Shown one piece after another: positions 56,581-64,000 of a DNA stretch of 64,000 nt. The translations under genes were made by a program, and so were the position numbers. The notes below the pieces were generated by a model. That model saw nothing but the letters and a program-made list of their open reading frames with translations. It was not told the origin of the DNA and made no database searches. Each line of letters starts with the position of its first letter. Within the stretch, counting starts at the first letter, position 1. The stretch comes from Fundidesulfovibrio soli (GTDB lineage Bacteria; Desulfobacterota; Desulfovibrionia; Desulfovibrionales; Desulfovibrionaceae), in the NCBI RefSeq assembly GCF_022808695.1, contig NZ_JAKZKW010000001.1:310001-374000 (forward strand), written 5' to 3'.

Positions 56581-56614
56581 AAGGGCCGCCGCTCCCGAGG
56601 GAGCGGCGGCCCTT
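56581..56614. terminator. Terminator between ridA and the convergent rhodanese gene
   Basis: A long perfect stem, AAGGGCCGCCGCTCC / GGAGCGGCGGCCCTT, with a short loop and weak T-tract. It can serve both convergent genes. Confidence 0.8.
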
Positions 56615-56638
56615 GCCTTGCGGGTATGACTGACGGGA

Positions 56639-57214
56639 CTACTTCGACCAGACCAGCTCGGGATTGAGCGCGTTGGTCCAGGGCAGGCCGTAGTTCTTCC
56701 AGCCGTTGCGCATGCGCTTGCCGTTGAAGACGCTCTCGGGGTCGTTCACTGCGTCGCCTTCGAAGCCGTCCACCACGTTGTACACGTTGGTGAAACCGGC
56801 CTGGGCCAGCAGGTTGACGGCCACGGCCGCGCGCTGCCCGCTGCGGCACAACACCAGGATGGTGTCGTTCTTGCCGTAGCGCTTGGAGACCTGGGCAACG
56901 AATTCAGGGTTGTCGGCCAGGGTGTAGTGCTTCTTTTCGGCGTCGAACTTGGTGGTGCAGAGCTTCACGGGGATGTTCACGGCCATCTCGGCGTGGCCCA
57001 CGAAATCATACTCCTCGGGGGTGCGCACGTCCAGGATGGCTACCTCTTTGGGCTTGCCCCTGTACATGATGTAGGCTTCCATGGCGTTGCAGTACTTGCC
57101 GAGGGTGGTGTGCTTGCGGGTGTCCGCCGGGGCCGAGCCCTGGGCGGAGGCGTTGGCGGCGGCGAATCCGGCCAACAGGAACACTGCGACGAGAACTGAA
57201 GCAATCTTGCGCAT
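56639..57214 (-). CDS. Exported rhodanese-domain protein
   Basis: A 191-residue protein with a signal peptide (ending NASAQ). The single rhodanese domain has AILDVRTPEEYDFVGH and the catalytic loop LCRSGQRA. It probably handles periplasmic sulfane sulfur, or binds without transferring. The C-terminal tail GWKNYGLPWTNAL is common in periplasmic rhodaneses. It is monocistronic. Confidence 0.92.
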   Translation of the reverse strand: MRKIASVLVAVFLLAGFAAANASAQGSAPADTRKHTTLGKYCNAMEAYIMYRGKPKEVAILDVRTPEEYDFVGHAEMAVNIPVKLCTTKFDAEKKHYTLADNPEFVAQVSKRYGKNDTILVLCRSGQRAAVAVNLLAQAGFTNVYNVVDGFEGDAVNDPESVFNGKRMRNGWKNYGLPWTNALNPELVWSK

Positions 57215-57269
57215 AATTCTCCCTTGCAGAGGCTTATTTGTTGAGGACGATGCCATTATTTTGCACGCT

Positions 57270-57773
57270 TCAAGAGTTTCTGTCCAATGGATCCAATGGG
57301 GTATAATTTCGCCCGCCCCGCCCCGGGGCCAGGACGGCGCCCGCTCGGTCAGCCCGCTTGATGTGGACGTCCAGCGCTGGGCGCCCGCTGTCGGCAGGTG
57401 CGAAGCGCACCGTGGACCCAGCATCAGAGAGGGCGGCAGATTCCAGCATGACGGCGGAACCGGCGAGCTCGGCGCGTGCCGCTCCTCCCTGGGCTTGCAC
57501 GCTCCGCCTGGCTCCGCCCGCCCTCCGCACATAACGGAGGATGCCGGCGAGAACGCCGGTCTGGAGGTCGTCATCGACTTCGGCGAAGTTTCTGCCAAGC
57601 TGTTGCGCGCTCTTCGCCTGCACCGGCCTGTGGCTTGGGGCGATCTCAGACCCGGACGAGATTCCGGCCTTCGGGGCGGCGACCCGGCCGTTCATGGCGG
57701 TGTCACGGACGCAGCCCGGCCCGGCGACGGCCAGGGCGGCAGCTACCAGCAGCAACGTGCACTTGGGAATCAT
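57270..57773 (-). CDS. Putative small lipoprotein or exported protein, unknown
   Basis: A possible 167-residue protein. An N-terminal hydrophobic stretch ends in AGPGC (Cys 21), a weak lipobox. The rest is low in recognisable motifs. GGGGGAG lies two bases from the ATG, which is rather close. Codon use is typical of the genome. I do not recognise the family. The 634 bp beyond it (57774-58407) shows no gene I can support. Confidence 0.45.
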   Translation of the reverse strand: MIPKCTLLLVAAALAVAGPGCVRDTAMNGRVAAPKAGISSGSEIAPSHRPVQAKSAQQLGRNFAEVDDDLQTGVLAGILRYVRRAGGARRSVQAQGGAARAELAGSAVMLESAALSDAGSTVRFAPADSGRPALDVHIKRADRAGAVLAPGRGGRNYTPLDPLDRNS

Positions 57774-58407
57774 AACTCCCCCTCATCGTGATTTTTCCAT
57801 GCGGACGGACGCGACAGCAACGCGGCTGGACTCCCTCCGTTCCGGCGGGATGAGGCGGCGATGGATTGGGCTGGCTTGCGGAGCTGATAGGTCCGCAGGC
57901 GACTGCGACGGTATGGTGAAGGGGAACGGTCCCGCCGGGGAGCGTTTGCCGACATCTTGCAAATGCCGTGCAATGCCCAGTGGATAATCAGGTCAAGACA
58001 GCTTCGACCGGCGCTTGCGTTTCGCACCTCGGCCCAGCTGGATTCGGTAGCAATCAGGAATCGTTAGTATTTGCCAAAGAGACTTCGATTGATGTGGGTT
58101 GAAAACTATTTTCCTTAACTCTCGGGGAAATGGGGTTTGCCAACTCCGCTCGGACAGCCACGAGCCCGGACGAGCGTCATGCGGGCAAAAATATCCACCC
58201 TATACGGTTCCTCAGAACTGCGAATGGCCTTTCGCTCCAGGATCGTCAGAACTTCGGCACTTTGGGGTCCTTCCCCGTGGTTCGCTGGGTTTGCAGCCTG
58301 GAGATCGAATCTTCATGACGCTTCCGGCGCAAACTTCTTCCAAATGTCATGCAAGCTGTGGCAGGATGGGCTAGCTCTGAGAACATTACGTCGCACAGGA
58401 GGACATC

Positions 58408-58641
58408 ATGTCTGAAAAGACCGTTTTCTTGAACATCGAGGATACAATGCTGCGCTACGACGCCGCCGTGCTGATGCGCCAGATGGCCGACGCCCTGGCT
58501 CAGGGCGGGTTCCCCGCCGAGGGCGGCTGCGTGGCTGTGGGCAACGAAGTCAAGGTGGAGTGCAAGGGCAAGCTCAAGACCAAGGAAGGCGGCTGCAAAG
58601 GCTCTCTGAAGGTCGAGATCGCCTGGGCCGCCCAGCCCTGA
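58408..58641 (+). CDS. Amphi-Trp domain-type small protein
   Basis: A 77-residue protein. The N-terminus is amphipathic helical (EDTMLRYDAAVLMRQMADALAQGG), followed by beta-strands and the C-terminal KVEIAWAAQP with a conserved-position Trp. This layout matches the amphi-Trp domain family, whose function is unknown. GGAGGACATC precedes the start. Three Cys residues are present. Confidence 0.65.
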   Translation: MSEKTVFLNIEDTMLRYDAAVLMRQMADALAQGGFPAEGGCVAVGNEVKVECKGKLKTKEGGCKGSLKVEIAWAAQP

Positions 58642-58715
58642 CCTCGCGGCGGTTTGCCGCCCTTGAAGCTGATTCCGGGCTGGGTTCACCCGGCATGGTG
58701 CGGCGGATGCCCTGT

Positions 58716-59855
58716 TCAGGGGGCTTCCGCCGCCATTTTTTCTGCTATGCGCCAGTAATCCAAGGCCATGCGCTCAGTCGTGAAGTGGCGCAACGCCTTG
58801 GCGCGGGCCTCCCGGCCCATGCCCCGGGCAAGGTTCGGGTCGCTGAGCAGCCGCGCGCACACACCGGCCAGAGCGGGCTCGTCACCCGGCCGGATCACGA
58901 ATCCCTCCACGCCGTCCGCCAGCTGCTCGGGCAAGCCCCCCACTCCATATGCGGCCACGGGCACGCCATGGGCCATGGCCTCAAGAACCACCAGCGGGTG
59001 GTTGTCCGCCAGCGTGGGGTACACCAGCACGTCCGCGGCGCGCATGAGCGAGCGCAGCCTGTCACCCTCAAGATAAGGGATTACCGCAAGTCCCTCGGCC
59101 ATGCGGCTCTCGTCTCCGCCGGCGACGATGCCCAGGGTGCCGGGAGCCAGTTCCCTGACCATTGAAATAATGGTCTCGATGCGCCCCCCGCCCTTGTAGG
59201 CCGCGCGAAAGCCGCCGTGAGCCAGGAAGAGCGCCGTCCTGGCCTGGGGCGCGATGCCGAAGGCCGCCCGCGCGGCGCGTCTATCCTCCAATTCCAGGGG
59301 CACGCGCACGCCGTTGGGCACCACCTTGACCCGGCAATCCGGCCACACCTGCCGCAGCTGCCGCGCAAGCCAGGCGGATGGGGAGACCAGCACCGGGTTG
59401 AGCCTGCGCACCAGCTCCAGTTTCACCGCCCGCGTCATGCCGGAATCGGCGAAGCCCCTGGGGCAGGGGTCGGGGCAGCCCTGTTCCAGCAGGGGGCAAT
59501 CCAACGGATAGACGCATCCGCCCGTGAACAGCGAACAGTCATGCACGGTGAGCAGGGGCCTTCTGCCTGCGGCCAGGAACCCTTCCAGCAAGGCCGCCCA
59601 GTCAGTGGTGGCATGCACATGCACCAATGCCCCCGCCGGAACATCGAAGCCCACCCTGCCTGGCTCGGTCACGACCGCAGCGGGCAGGCTGTCCCGGGGA
59701 GCGATCCCCTCGCAGGCCGGCTCCTGGGCTTCGCAACTCAGGCTAACCTCCCAGGAGGAGTCGCGCTGGGCCTTCGCCAGAGAGCGGGCCACGGCGGCCG
59801 CGCCTCCGCGCCGCTCCAGAAGCATGTGGTGGTGTACGGCAGGATTGTCAGCCAC
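58716..59855 (-). CDS. Glycosyltransferase family 4
   Basis: A 379-residue GT-B enzyme. The donor half has VVPNGVRVPLE, a middle region LFLAHGGFRAAYKGGGR, and YPTLADNHPLVVLEAMAHGVPVAAYGVGGLPEQL, the E-x7-E type signature of GT4. The acceptor half begins after a GTG start (59855) that overlaps the upstream gene by 8 bp. TVHDCSLFTGGCVYPLDCP and other Cys residues are typical of wcaC/wlbH-like sugar transferases. Sugar specificity is unknown. Confidence 0.85.
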   Translation of the reverse strand: MADNPAVHHHMLLERRGGAAAVARSLAKAQRDSSWEVSLSCEAQEPACEGIAPRDSLPAAVVTEPGRVGFDVPAGALVHVHATTDWAALLEGFLAAGRRPLLTVHDCSLFTGGCVYPLDCPLLEQGCPDPCPRGFADSGMTRAVKLELVRRLNPVLVSPSAWLARQLRQVWPDCRVKVVPNGVRVPLELEDRRAARAAFGIAPQARTALFLAHGGFRAAYKGGGRIETIISMVRELAPGTLGIVAGGDESRMAEGLAVIPYLEGDRLRSLMRAADVLVYPTLADNHPLVVLEAMAHGVPVAAYGVGGLPEQLADGVEGFVIRPGDEPALAGVCARLLSDPNLARGMGREARAKALRHFTTERMALDYWRIAEKMAAEAP

Positions 59856-61527
59856 GGCTGCGCTCCAGAAGATCGTGCTTGAGGCACCAGAGCACCAGGG
59901 CCCGGGCCTGCTCCTCACGGACCAGCGGGTCCGCCGCGCACAGCCGTTCGCAGAGCGCGAGCGCGGGCTGAGGCTTGCGGGCCAGCACCAGAAGAGGACG
60001 CAGGGACTCCATGGGCAGCACGCCCTCAAGCCCTTCGTACACCACAGGGAAATCCTGCCCCCTGTACACGGCGTTGCCCAAACGGCTGAGCACCAGCGGC
60101 GGCGAAGTCTCCAGGCTGTGCGAGGGATAGCTCCCGAACACCGCTGCATACGGCACGGCCACGGGGTGCGCGGGAGCACCCCGCCTGGGCGCGGGCTGCT
60201 CCCGAAGCCTTTCCCAGAGCTCCACATGGCGCGCGGCGATGGACTCCCAGGAGTATCCAGCCATTCCGGCTCTGGCCCGCAGGCCCATTTCCCGCCTGAG
60301 ACCGGCGTCGCCGGCCAGGCGGGCGATGGCCTCGGCCAGGGTGGGAACGTCCACCGCCAGACGCTGGGCCAGCAGCAGGTGCGTGTGGTTGTCGAAGCTG
60401 AGCGGGGCCAGCAGGTCCACCTCGCTGGTGACGCCCAGACCCGTTGTGGGCACCAGAAGGCCGGTAGCCTCATGGCGCACCAGGTCGCGGTAGCCGTCGA
60501 AATCGGAGGCGATCACCGGCAGGCCCATGGCCTGGGCCTCCAAGAGCGTCAGCCCGAAGGTCTCCTGCAGATTGTCCGAGGGCGACAGGAAGACGTCGGC
60601 GGCCGCGTAAAGCAGCAACTTCCGCTCATGGCTGGGCCGCTCCTCCACGGTGAAGGGCAGGCCGATGTTGCGGGCCATGTCCTCCAGGGCGCGCCGCCCC
60701 CAGTCCTCCTCATCGGTCCACCCGGCCAGCACCAGGCGCACGCCCTCCCGGGGCGCGCCGTCCCTGAGCACGCGCTGGAAGGCCCGTAGAATGGGCAGGA
60801 AATCCATCTTGGAGCTGTGACAGAGCCTGGCAAGCACCAGAAACACCGTCTCCCCGCCGTAGCCCGCCCCGACACGGGCGGCCTGGCGGGCCGCGTCGTC
60901 CGGCGGGGAATAGCCGCCCAGGTCAACGCCGAGAGGTATGTGTTCCACCCGCGGCTCGGGGAAGCGATCCGGGTCCAGCCCGTAGCCGTCGCGCAGGCTG
61001 CGGTAGTAGCCGCGCACCACCTCGGCCCCGGCCCTGGAGGTGGCCACCACCGCGTCGCGGGGGCTGGTGCATGGGCTCAAGTGCTTGAGGAAATCCTGGC
61101 CGTAGCGGGCGTAGCTCAGGGAATGCGTGACCGAGGTGATGGGAAAAATTTGCCCGGAGCGGGCGTTGCGCAGCGCGGCCAGAAAACCCGGCGTCATGAT
61201 GCAGTCAGAGAGGTGGAACACGTGGTGATCGTCGGCGGCAAGTGCGGCAGGCAGGCTCCGGCGGGTGGCAACCTCGACGCGGCCCCCCTCGACAAGCGAG
61301 GGGTGCCGCCGCATCAGCTCCGCCCTCAGAGCCTCGCAGGCCGCCCGGGAGGGCAGATAGAAGCGGTAGGCGTCATAGGGGTCCAGGCGCAGCAAGCCGT
61401 CGAGAAAGGCGGCGTTGGCCTGCGTCCTGCCCATGACCGGCCCCTGTTCGAAGAAGGGGTCCAGGCTGGCCCATATGCGCTTTGTTCCCATGCCGCCAAT
61501 GAAGCACAAGGCGTGCCGATATGCCAT
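59848..61527 (-). CDS. Glycosyltransferase family 4, long form
   Basis: A 559-residue GT4 enzyme. The GT-B domain has VEHIPLGVDL, LARLCHSSKMDFLPILRAF, SPSDNLQETFGLTLLEAQAMGLPVIASDFDGYRDLV. A ~130-residue C-terminal extension of unclear role (EGLEGVLPMESLRPLLVLARKPQPALALC) follows. It is probably co-translated with the next GT4. Start 61527 or 61491 (MGTKRIW). Confidence 0.82.
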   Translation of the reverse strand: MAYRHALCFIGGMGTKRIWASLDPFFEQGPVMGRTQANAAFLDGLLRLDPYDAYRFYLPSRAACEALRAELMRRHPSLVEGGRVEVATRRSLPAALAADDHHVFHLSDCIMTPGFLAALRNARSGQIFPITSVTHSLSYARYGQDFLKHLSPCTSPRDAVVATSRAGAEVVRGYYRSLRDGYGLDPDRFPEPRVEHIPLGVDLGGYSPPDDAARQAARVGAGYGGETVFLVLARLCHSSKMDFLPILRAFQRVLRDGAPREGVRLVLAGWTDEEDWGRRALEDMARNIGLPFTVEERPSHERKLLLYAAADVFLSPSDNLQETFGLTLLEAQAMGLPVIASDFDGYRDLVRHEATGLLVPTTGLGVTSEVDLLAPLSFDNHTHLLLAQRLAVDVPTLAEAIARLAGDAGLRREMGLRARAGMAGYSWESIAARHVELWERLREQPAPRRGAPAHPVAVPYAAVFGSYPSHSLETSPPLVLSRLGNAVYRGQDFPVVYEGLEGVLPMESLRPLLVLARKPQPALALCERLCAADPLVREEQARALVLWCLKHDLLERSRG

Positions 61528-61619
61528 GCTTCGTCCGGAAAGGGTGAATTTTTCAGCGCTGGCCCGTGAGTTGCATGTTGTTTGGCGAAATGGAGCCACG
61601 CACCAACCGGAGGAAAGAC

Positions 61620-63107
61620 ATGCGACGCGGCAACCGTACCGAGCTCATCTGGGGCCTTGGCCTGAGCGAAGAATTCATGAAGGAACTGGAGCAGGCGCTC
61701 GGCTCCGGTTACCAGATGCGCAACTGGCCCCTGAACGCGCTGCCCTCCAAGCGCGACATGGACAAGACCAGCCCCTTGACGGTCTGGATTCCCTTGTCCG
61801 TGTGGAACGCCCTGCCGCCCTCCTCCCGCAGGCACCTGCGCGACTGGGAGCTCACCCAGCGAGTGCTGATCCTCGACGGCCCCCACGAAGGCCCAGACGT
61901 GGAAGAGATCCTGGAGCTGGGCTTCCTCACCGCGCTCACGCCGCCCGTCTCGGCCAACAAGATCCGCGACGCGGTGTTCAGGGCCAAGGAAGTTCGCGGC
62001 CTCTACGACGACATCTTCAGCATGACCCGCGAGATCATGCTCGAGCGCGAGCTTCTGGCACGCAAGACGGACCAGATCATCTTTCTGAACACCGTGCTCA
62101 CCAGGGCCTCCCAGTCCCTGGAACCGAGCGTCATCCTGGCCAACGCCCGGGAGGACCTGAGCCTGCTCTTCCCCGTGCACGGCCTGCAGGGCGCTTTCTG
62201 GCAGCCCGGCGACGACGGCAGGCTTGTGGCTGAGCTGTTCCTGGCCCCCTGCCATGACCAGCAGAGCAGACAGACCTGGATCGACTACCTTCTGGCCAGC
62301 TCCACCAAGCTGGCCGGAGGCCCGGTGGACGGCTTCACGGTGGAAAACCTGAACCAGGCCCTTCCGGAGGACTGCCTCACCCTGCCCTCCCCGCAGACCA
62401 CGGTGCTTTTGCCCCTCAAGGTGGCGGGGAGCGCCTTCGGCTGCCTGGCCATCAGCAAGGACAAGGACCTGCGCCTCGGCAAGGACCATGTCACCTCGCT
62501 CAGCGCGGCCGCCAACCATCTGGCCCTGGCCCTGCGCAACGCCATGCTCTTCCGCGAGGTCAAGACCAAGGCGGACCACGACGGGCTCACCCTCATCCAT
62601 AATCGTCAATCCTTTGACGACAAGATCGCCGAAGAACTCAAGCGTCACCAGCGCTACCGGCAGAGCCTGAGCCTGCTGCTGGTCGACCTGGATCACTTCA
62701 AGTCCATCAACGACACCCTGGGCCACCAGGCGGGCGACATGGTGCTCAAGGACATTGGAGCCATCCTGGAGGAATCCTGCCGGGAGACCGACTTCGCGGC
62801 CCGCTACGGCGGCGAGGAGTTCGTGGTCATCATGCCGCAGACCAACGAGGACCAGGCCTGGGTGCTGGCAGAGCGCCTGCGCCGCAAGATCGAGCACAAG
62901 AGCTTCCTGTACGCCGACAAGCAGTTCCAGGTGACCTGCTCCATCGGCGTGGCCACGCTCACGCCGGGCGCGCTCTCCCGCAAGGACGAGCTGATCCGCA
63001 GGGCGGACGAGGCGCTCTACCTCGCCAAGTCCAACGGTCGCAATATGGTCTGCGTCTCCAACGTGCAGGACCAGAAAAAGGTGGTCGGACTCGTCCGTCA
63101 AGGTTGA
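61620..63107 (+). CDS. GAF-GGDEF diguanylate cyclase
   Basis: A 495-residue protein. The N-terminal ~125 residues look like a degenerate receiver-type domain; a coiled-coil and a GAF-like domain follow (about 160-310). The GGDEF domain (about 330-480) has DHDGLTLIHNRQSFD, LVDLDHFKSINDTLGH, and active site GGEEF with RETD five residues ahead as a likely inhibitory site. It makes c-di-GMP in response to an unknown signal. Start 61620 has GGAGGAAAG upstream. It is divergent from the GT4 pair. Confidence 0.92.
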   Translation: MRRGNRTELIWGLGLSEEFMKELEQALGSGYQMRNWPLNALPSKRDMDKTSPLTVWIPLSVWNALPPSSRRHLRDWELTQRVLILDGPHEGPDVEEILELGFLTALTPPVSANKIRDAVFRAKEVRGLYDDIFSMTREIMLERELLARKTDQIIFLNTVLTRASQSLEPSVILANAREDLSLLFPVHGLQGAFWQPGDDGRLVAELFLAPCHDQQSRQTWIDYLLASSTKLAGGPVDGFTVENLNQALPEDCLTLPSPQTTVLLPLKVAGSAFGCLAISKDKDLRLGKDHVTSLSAAANHLALALRNAMLFREVKTKADHDGLTLIHNRQSFDDKIAEELKRHQRYRQSLSLLLVDLDHFKSINDTLGHQAGDMVLKDIGAILEESCRETDFAARYGGEEFVVIMPQTNEDQAWVLAERLRRKIEHKSFLYADKQFQVTCSIGVATLTPGALSRKDELIRRADEALYLAKSNGRNMVCVSNVQDQKKVVGLVRQG

Positions 63108-63144
63108 CTTTCACTCAGGCTGGGCATAGTTGAATCTGCTCTTC

Positions 63145-63221
<77 letters not shown>

Positions 63222-63228
63222 AGAATTT

Positions 63229-63262
63229 AAGGGGTTTAGGTGACACACCTAAACCCCTTTTT
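63229..63262 (+). terminator. Terminator after tRNA-Arg
   Basis: Stem AAGGGGTTTAGGTG / CACCTAAACCCCTT, 3-nt loop, followed by TTT. Confidence 0.92.
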
Positions 63263-63276
63263 CGTTGAAGAGCAAG

Positions 63277-63811
63277 TTATGAGCAAGCAGCTTGAAGGGT
63301 CGCCAGTCTACGCCATTGAGGCATCGGCACGACAGCAGTCCTAACGGTCTGGTCCACCTTGAAACTCACTGGCTGCTGTTTAGGACGCGTTAAGGGAACA
63401 TCTCCATGAAATATACCCACCCTGGTTGCCGTTTGCGCATATGAACTTGTACAATTCTTACATGTCCCATTCATGCTGTAACTTTTCATATACACTTTCT
63501 GAAATTGCAAGGGATTCGTAAAGGACGCCACCGCTCGCAATCACAGCGCCAACCAATTTTAAACTAACTTACTCCCGTCCAGCGCAGTCTGGTGACGTAT
63601 ATACAAATTTCCATTCTGCAATATCGTCCGTCAAATTGTGAATGACAAAAAACTTTCCGACTGCTTGATTATAGAATGATAACGGCGCCAAACCGATCGT
63701 CAACACACCAAGAAATTTGTTGTTTGCATCATAAACATTCAACTGCGCCATGGAAACATTCGGAACAGGCAGAACAAGCCAAGTCAATAGCGCAACAAAA
63801 CAAGCCTGCAT
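63277..63811 (-). pseudogene. Broken secreted-protein gene
   Basis: The 5' part (63811-63569, 80 codons) starts with a signal peptide and reads YDANNKFLGVLTIGL...EWKFVYTSPDCAGRE, then stops. The same frame continues VSLKLVGAVIASGGVLYES, and another frame gives YMKSYSMNGTCKN...PVSFKVDQ. Together they look like one Cys-containing secreted protein interrupted by a stop and a later frameshift. The AT content is much higher than the core genome. The family is unnamed to me. Confidence 0.55.
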
Positions 63812-64000
63812 ATCGTCTCCGCATATGGATACTTGATCAAATAATAATATTGTCTACAAAACAATCGCTGAATTCAAGATGTGAACACATAACAACGCCC
63901 TACATCAGCTTGCTCTTCGCCATTTCTCCAGCAACCCCCATACATTCTAACTCTTTAAAATAAAGACAGTTCTGCGGATTTGGCCACAAATATGATGTTG
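63812..64000. other. AT-rich sequence with no recognised feature
   Basis: No coding region, RNA or repeat is supported. The composition contrasts with the GC-rich chromosome before tRNA-Arg and may be the start of a second transferred region. Confidence 0.5.

Noticed and set aside
57541-57987. Forward reading frame across the small lipoprotein gene and its upstream gap
   Set aside because: No ribosome-binding site, domain or signal sequence; it looks like a chance frame.

Overview
The window looks like chromosomal DNA from a high-GC member of the Desulfovibrionales (sulfate-reducing Desulfobacterota, formerly Deltaproteobacteria). Signs seen directly are the run rpoN-hpf-ptsN-rapZ-mannose-type PTS-ppaC, a heme-c chemoreceptor resembling DcrA of Desulfovibrio, a tetraheme cytochrome c, an amphi-Trp-type small protein, an ATP-sulfurylase-like/APS-kinase fusion and a probable selenoprotein. 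The species cannot be named from this sequence alone.

Layout. 1-6.2 kb, forward: lnt (3' part), prfB with its programmed +1 frameshift, a diguanylate cyclase and a MinD-like ATPase in one tight operon, then an HU-type protein, a UshA-like protein whose reading frame runs through an in-frame UGA, and dapA. 6.6-7.1 kb: a DUF2087 protein. 7.2-15.7 kb, reverse: pyrG-kdsC-rpoN-hpf-ptsN-rapZ-EIIA-EIIB-EIIC-ppaC, a nucleotide/nitrogen/PTS block in which EIIC is frameshifted at a homopolymer. 15.8-17.5 kb: a PurQ-type glutaminase, tadA and tRNA-Ser(CGA).

17.5-23.6 kb is a lower-GC, decayed genomic island next to tRNA-Ser. It holds an integrase stub and phage-type debris, an orphan hybrid-sensor-type histidine kinase (not a true hybrid, as no receiver is present), an ABM-domain protein and a hemerythrin-like protein, separated by three direct copies of one degenerate repeat. 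23.7-29.9 kb carries mixed accessory genes: a Tat-exported phosphoesterase, an isochorismatase-type hydrolase, a Met-rich secreted protein, a DUF3300 protein, a SUI1/YciH factor and murI.

30.1-40 kb is two TPR proteins followed by a type II secretion cluster (gspC, F, G, H, I, J, K, L, M) without gspD or gspE. 40-45.6 kb, reverse: substrate-binding protein, relA/spoT and the SAT-like/APS kinase. 45.7-54.5 kb: a SWIM/SNF2 helicase, two paralogous chemoreceptors (one with a covalent heme motif) and the tetraheme cytochrome. 54.8-63.1 kb: serB, ridA, a periplasmic rhodanese, small proteins, two overlapping GT4 glycosyltransferases and a GAF-GGDEF protein. tRNA-Arg(CCG) at 63.1 kb is followed by AT-rich DNA with a broken secreted-protein gene.

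The observations most worth following are the candidate selenoprotein with a SECIS-like hairpin, the EIIC homopolymer frameshift, the ATP-sulfurylase-like domain lacking its nucleotide-binding motifs, the repeat-delimited cassettes in the island, and the heme chemoreceptor/cytochrome pair.
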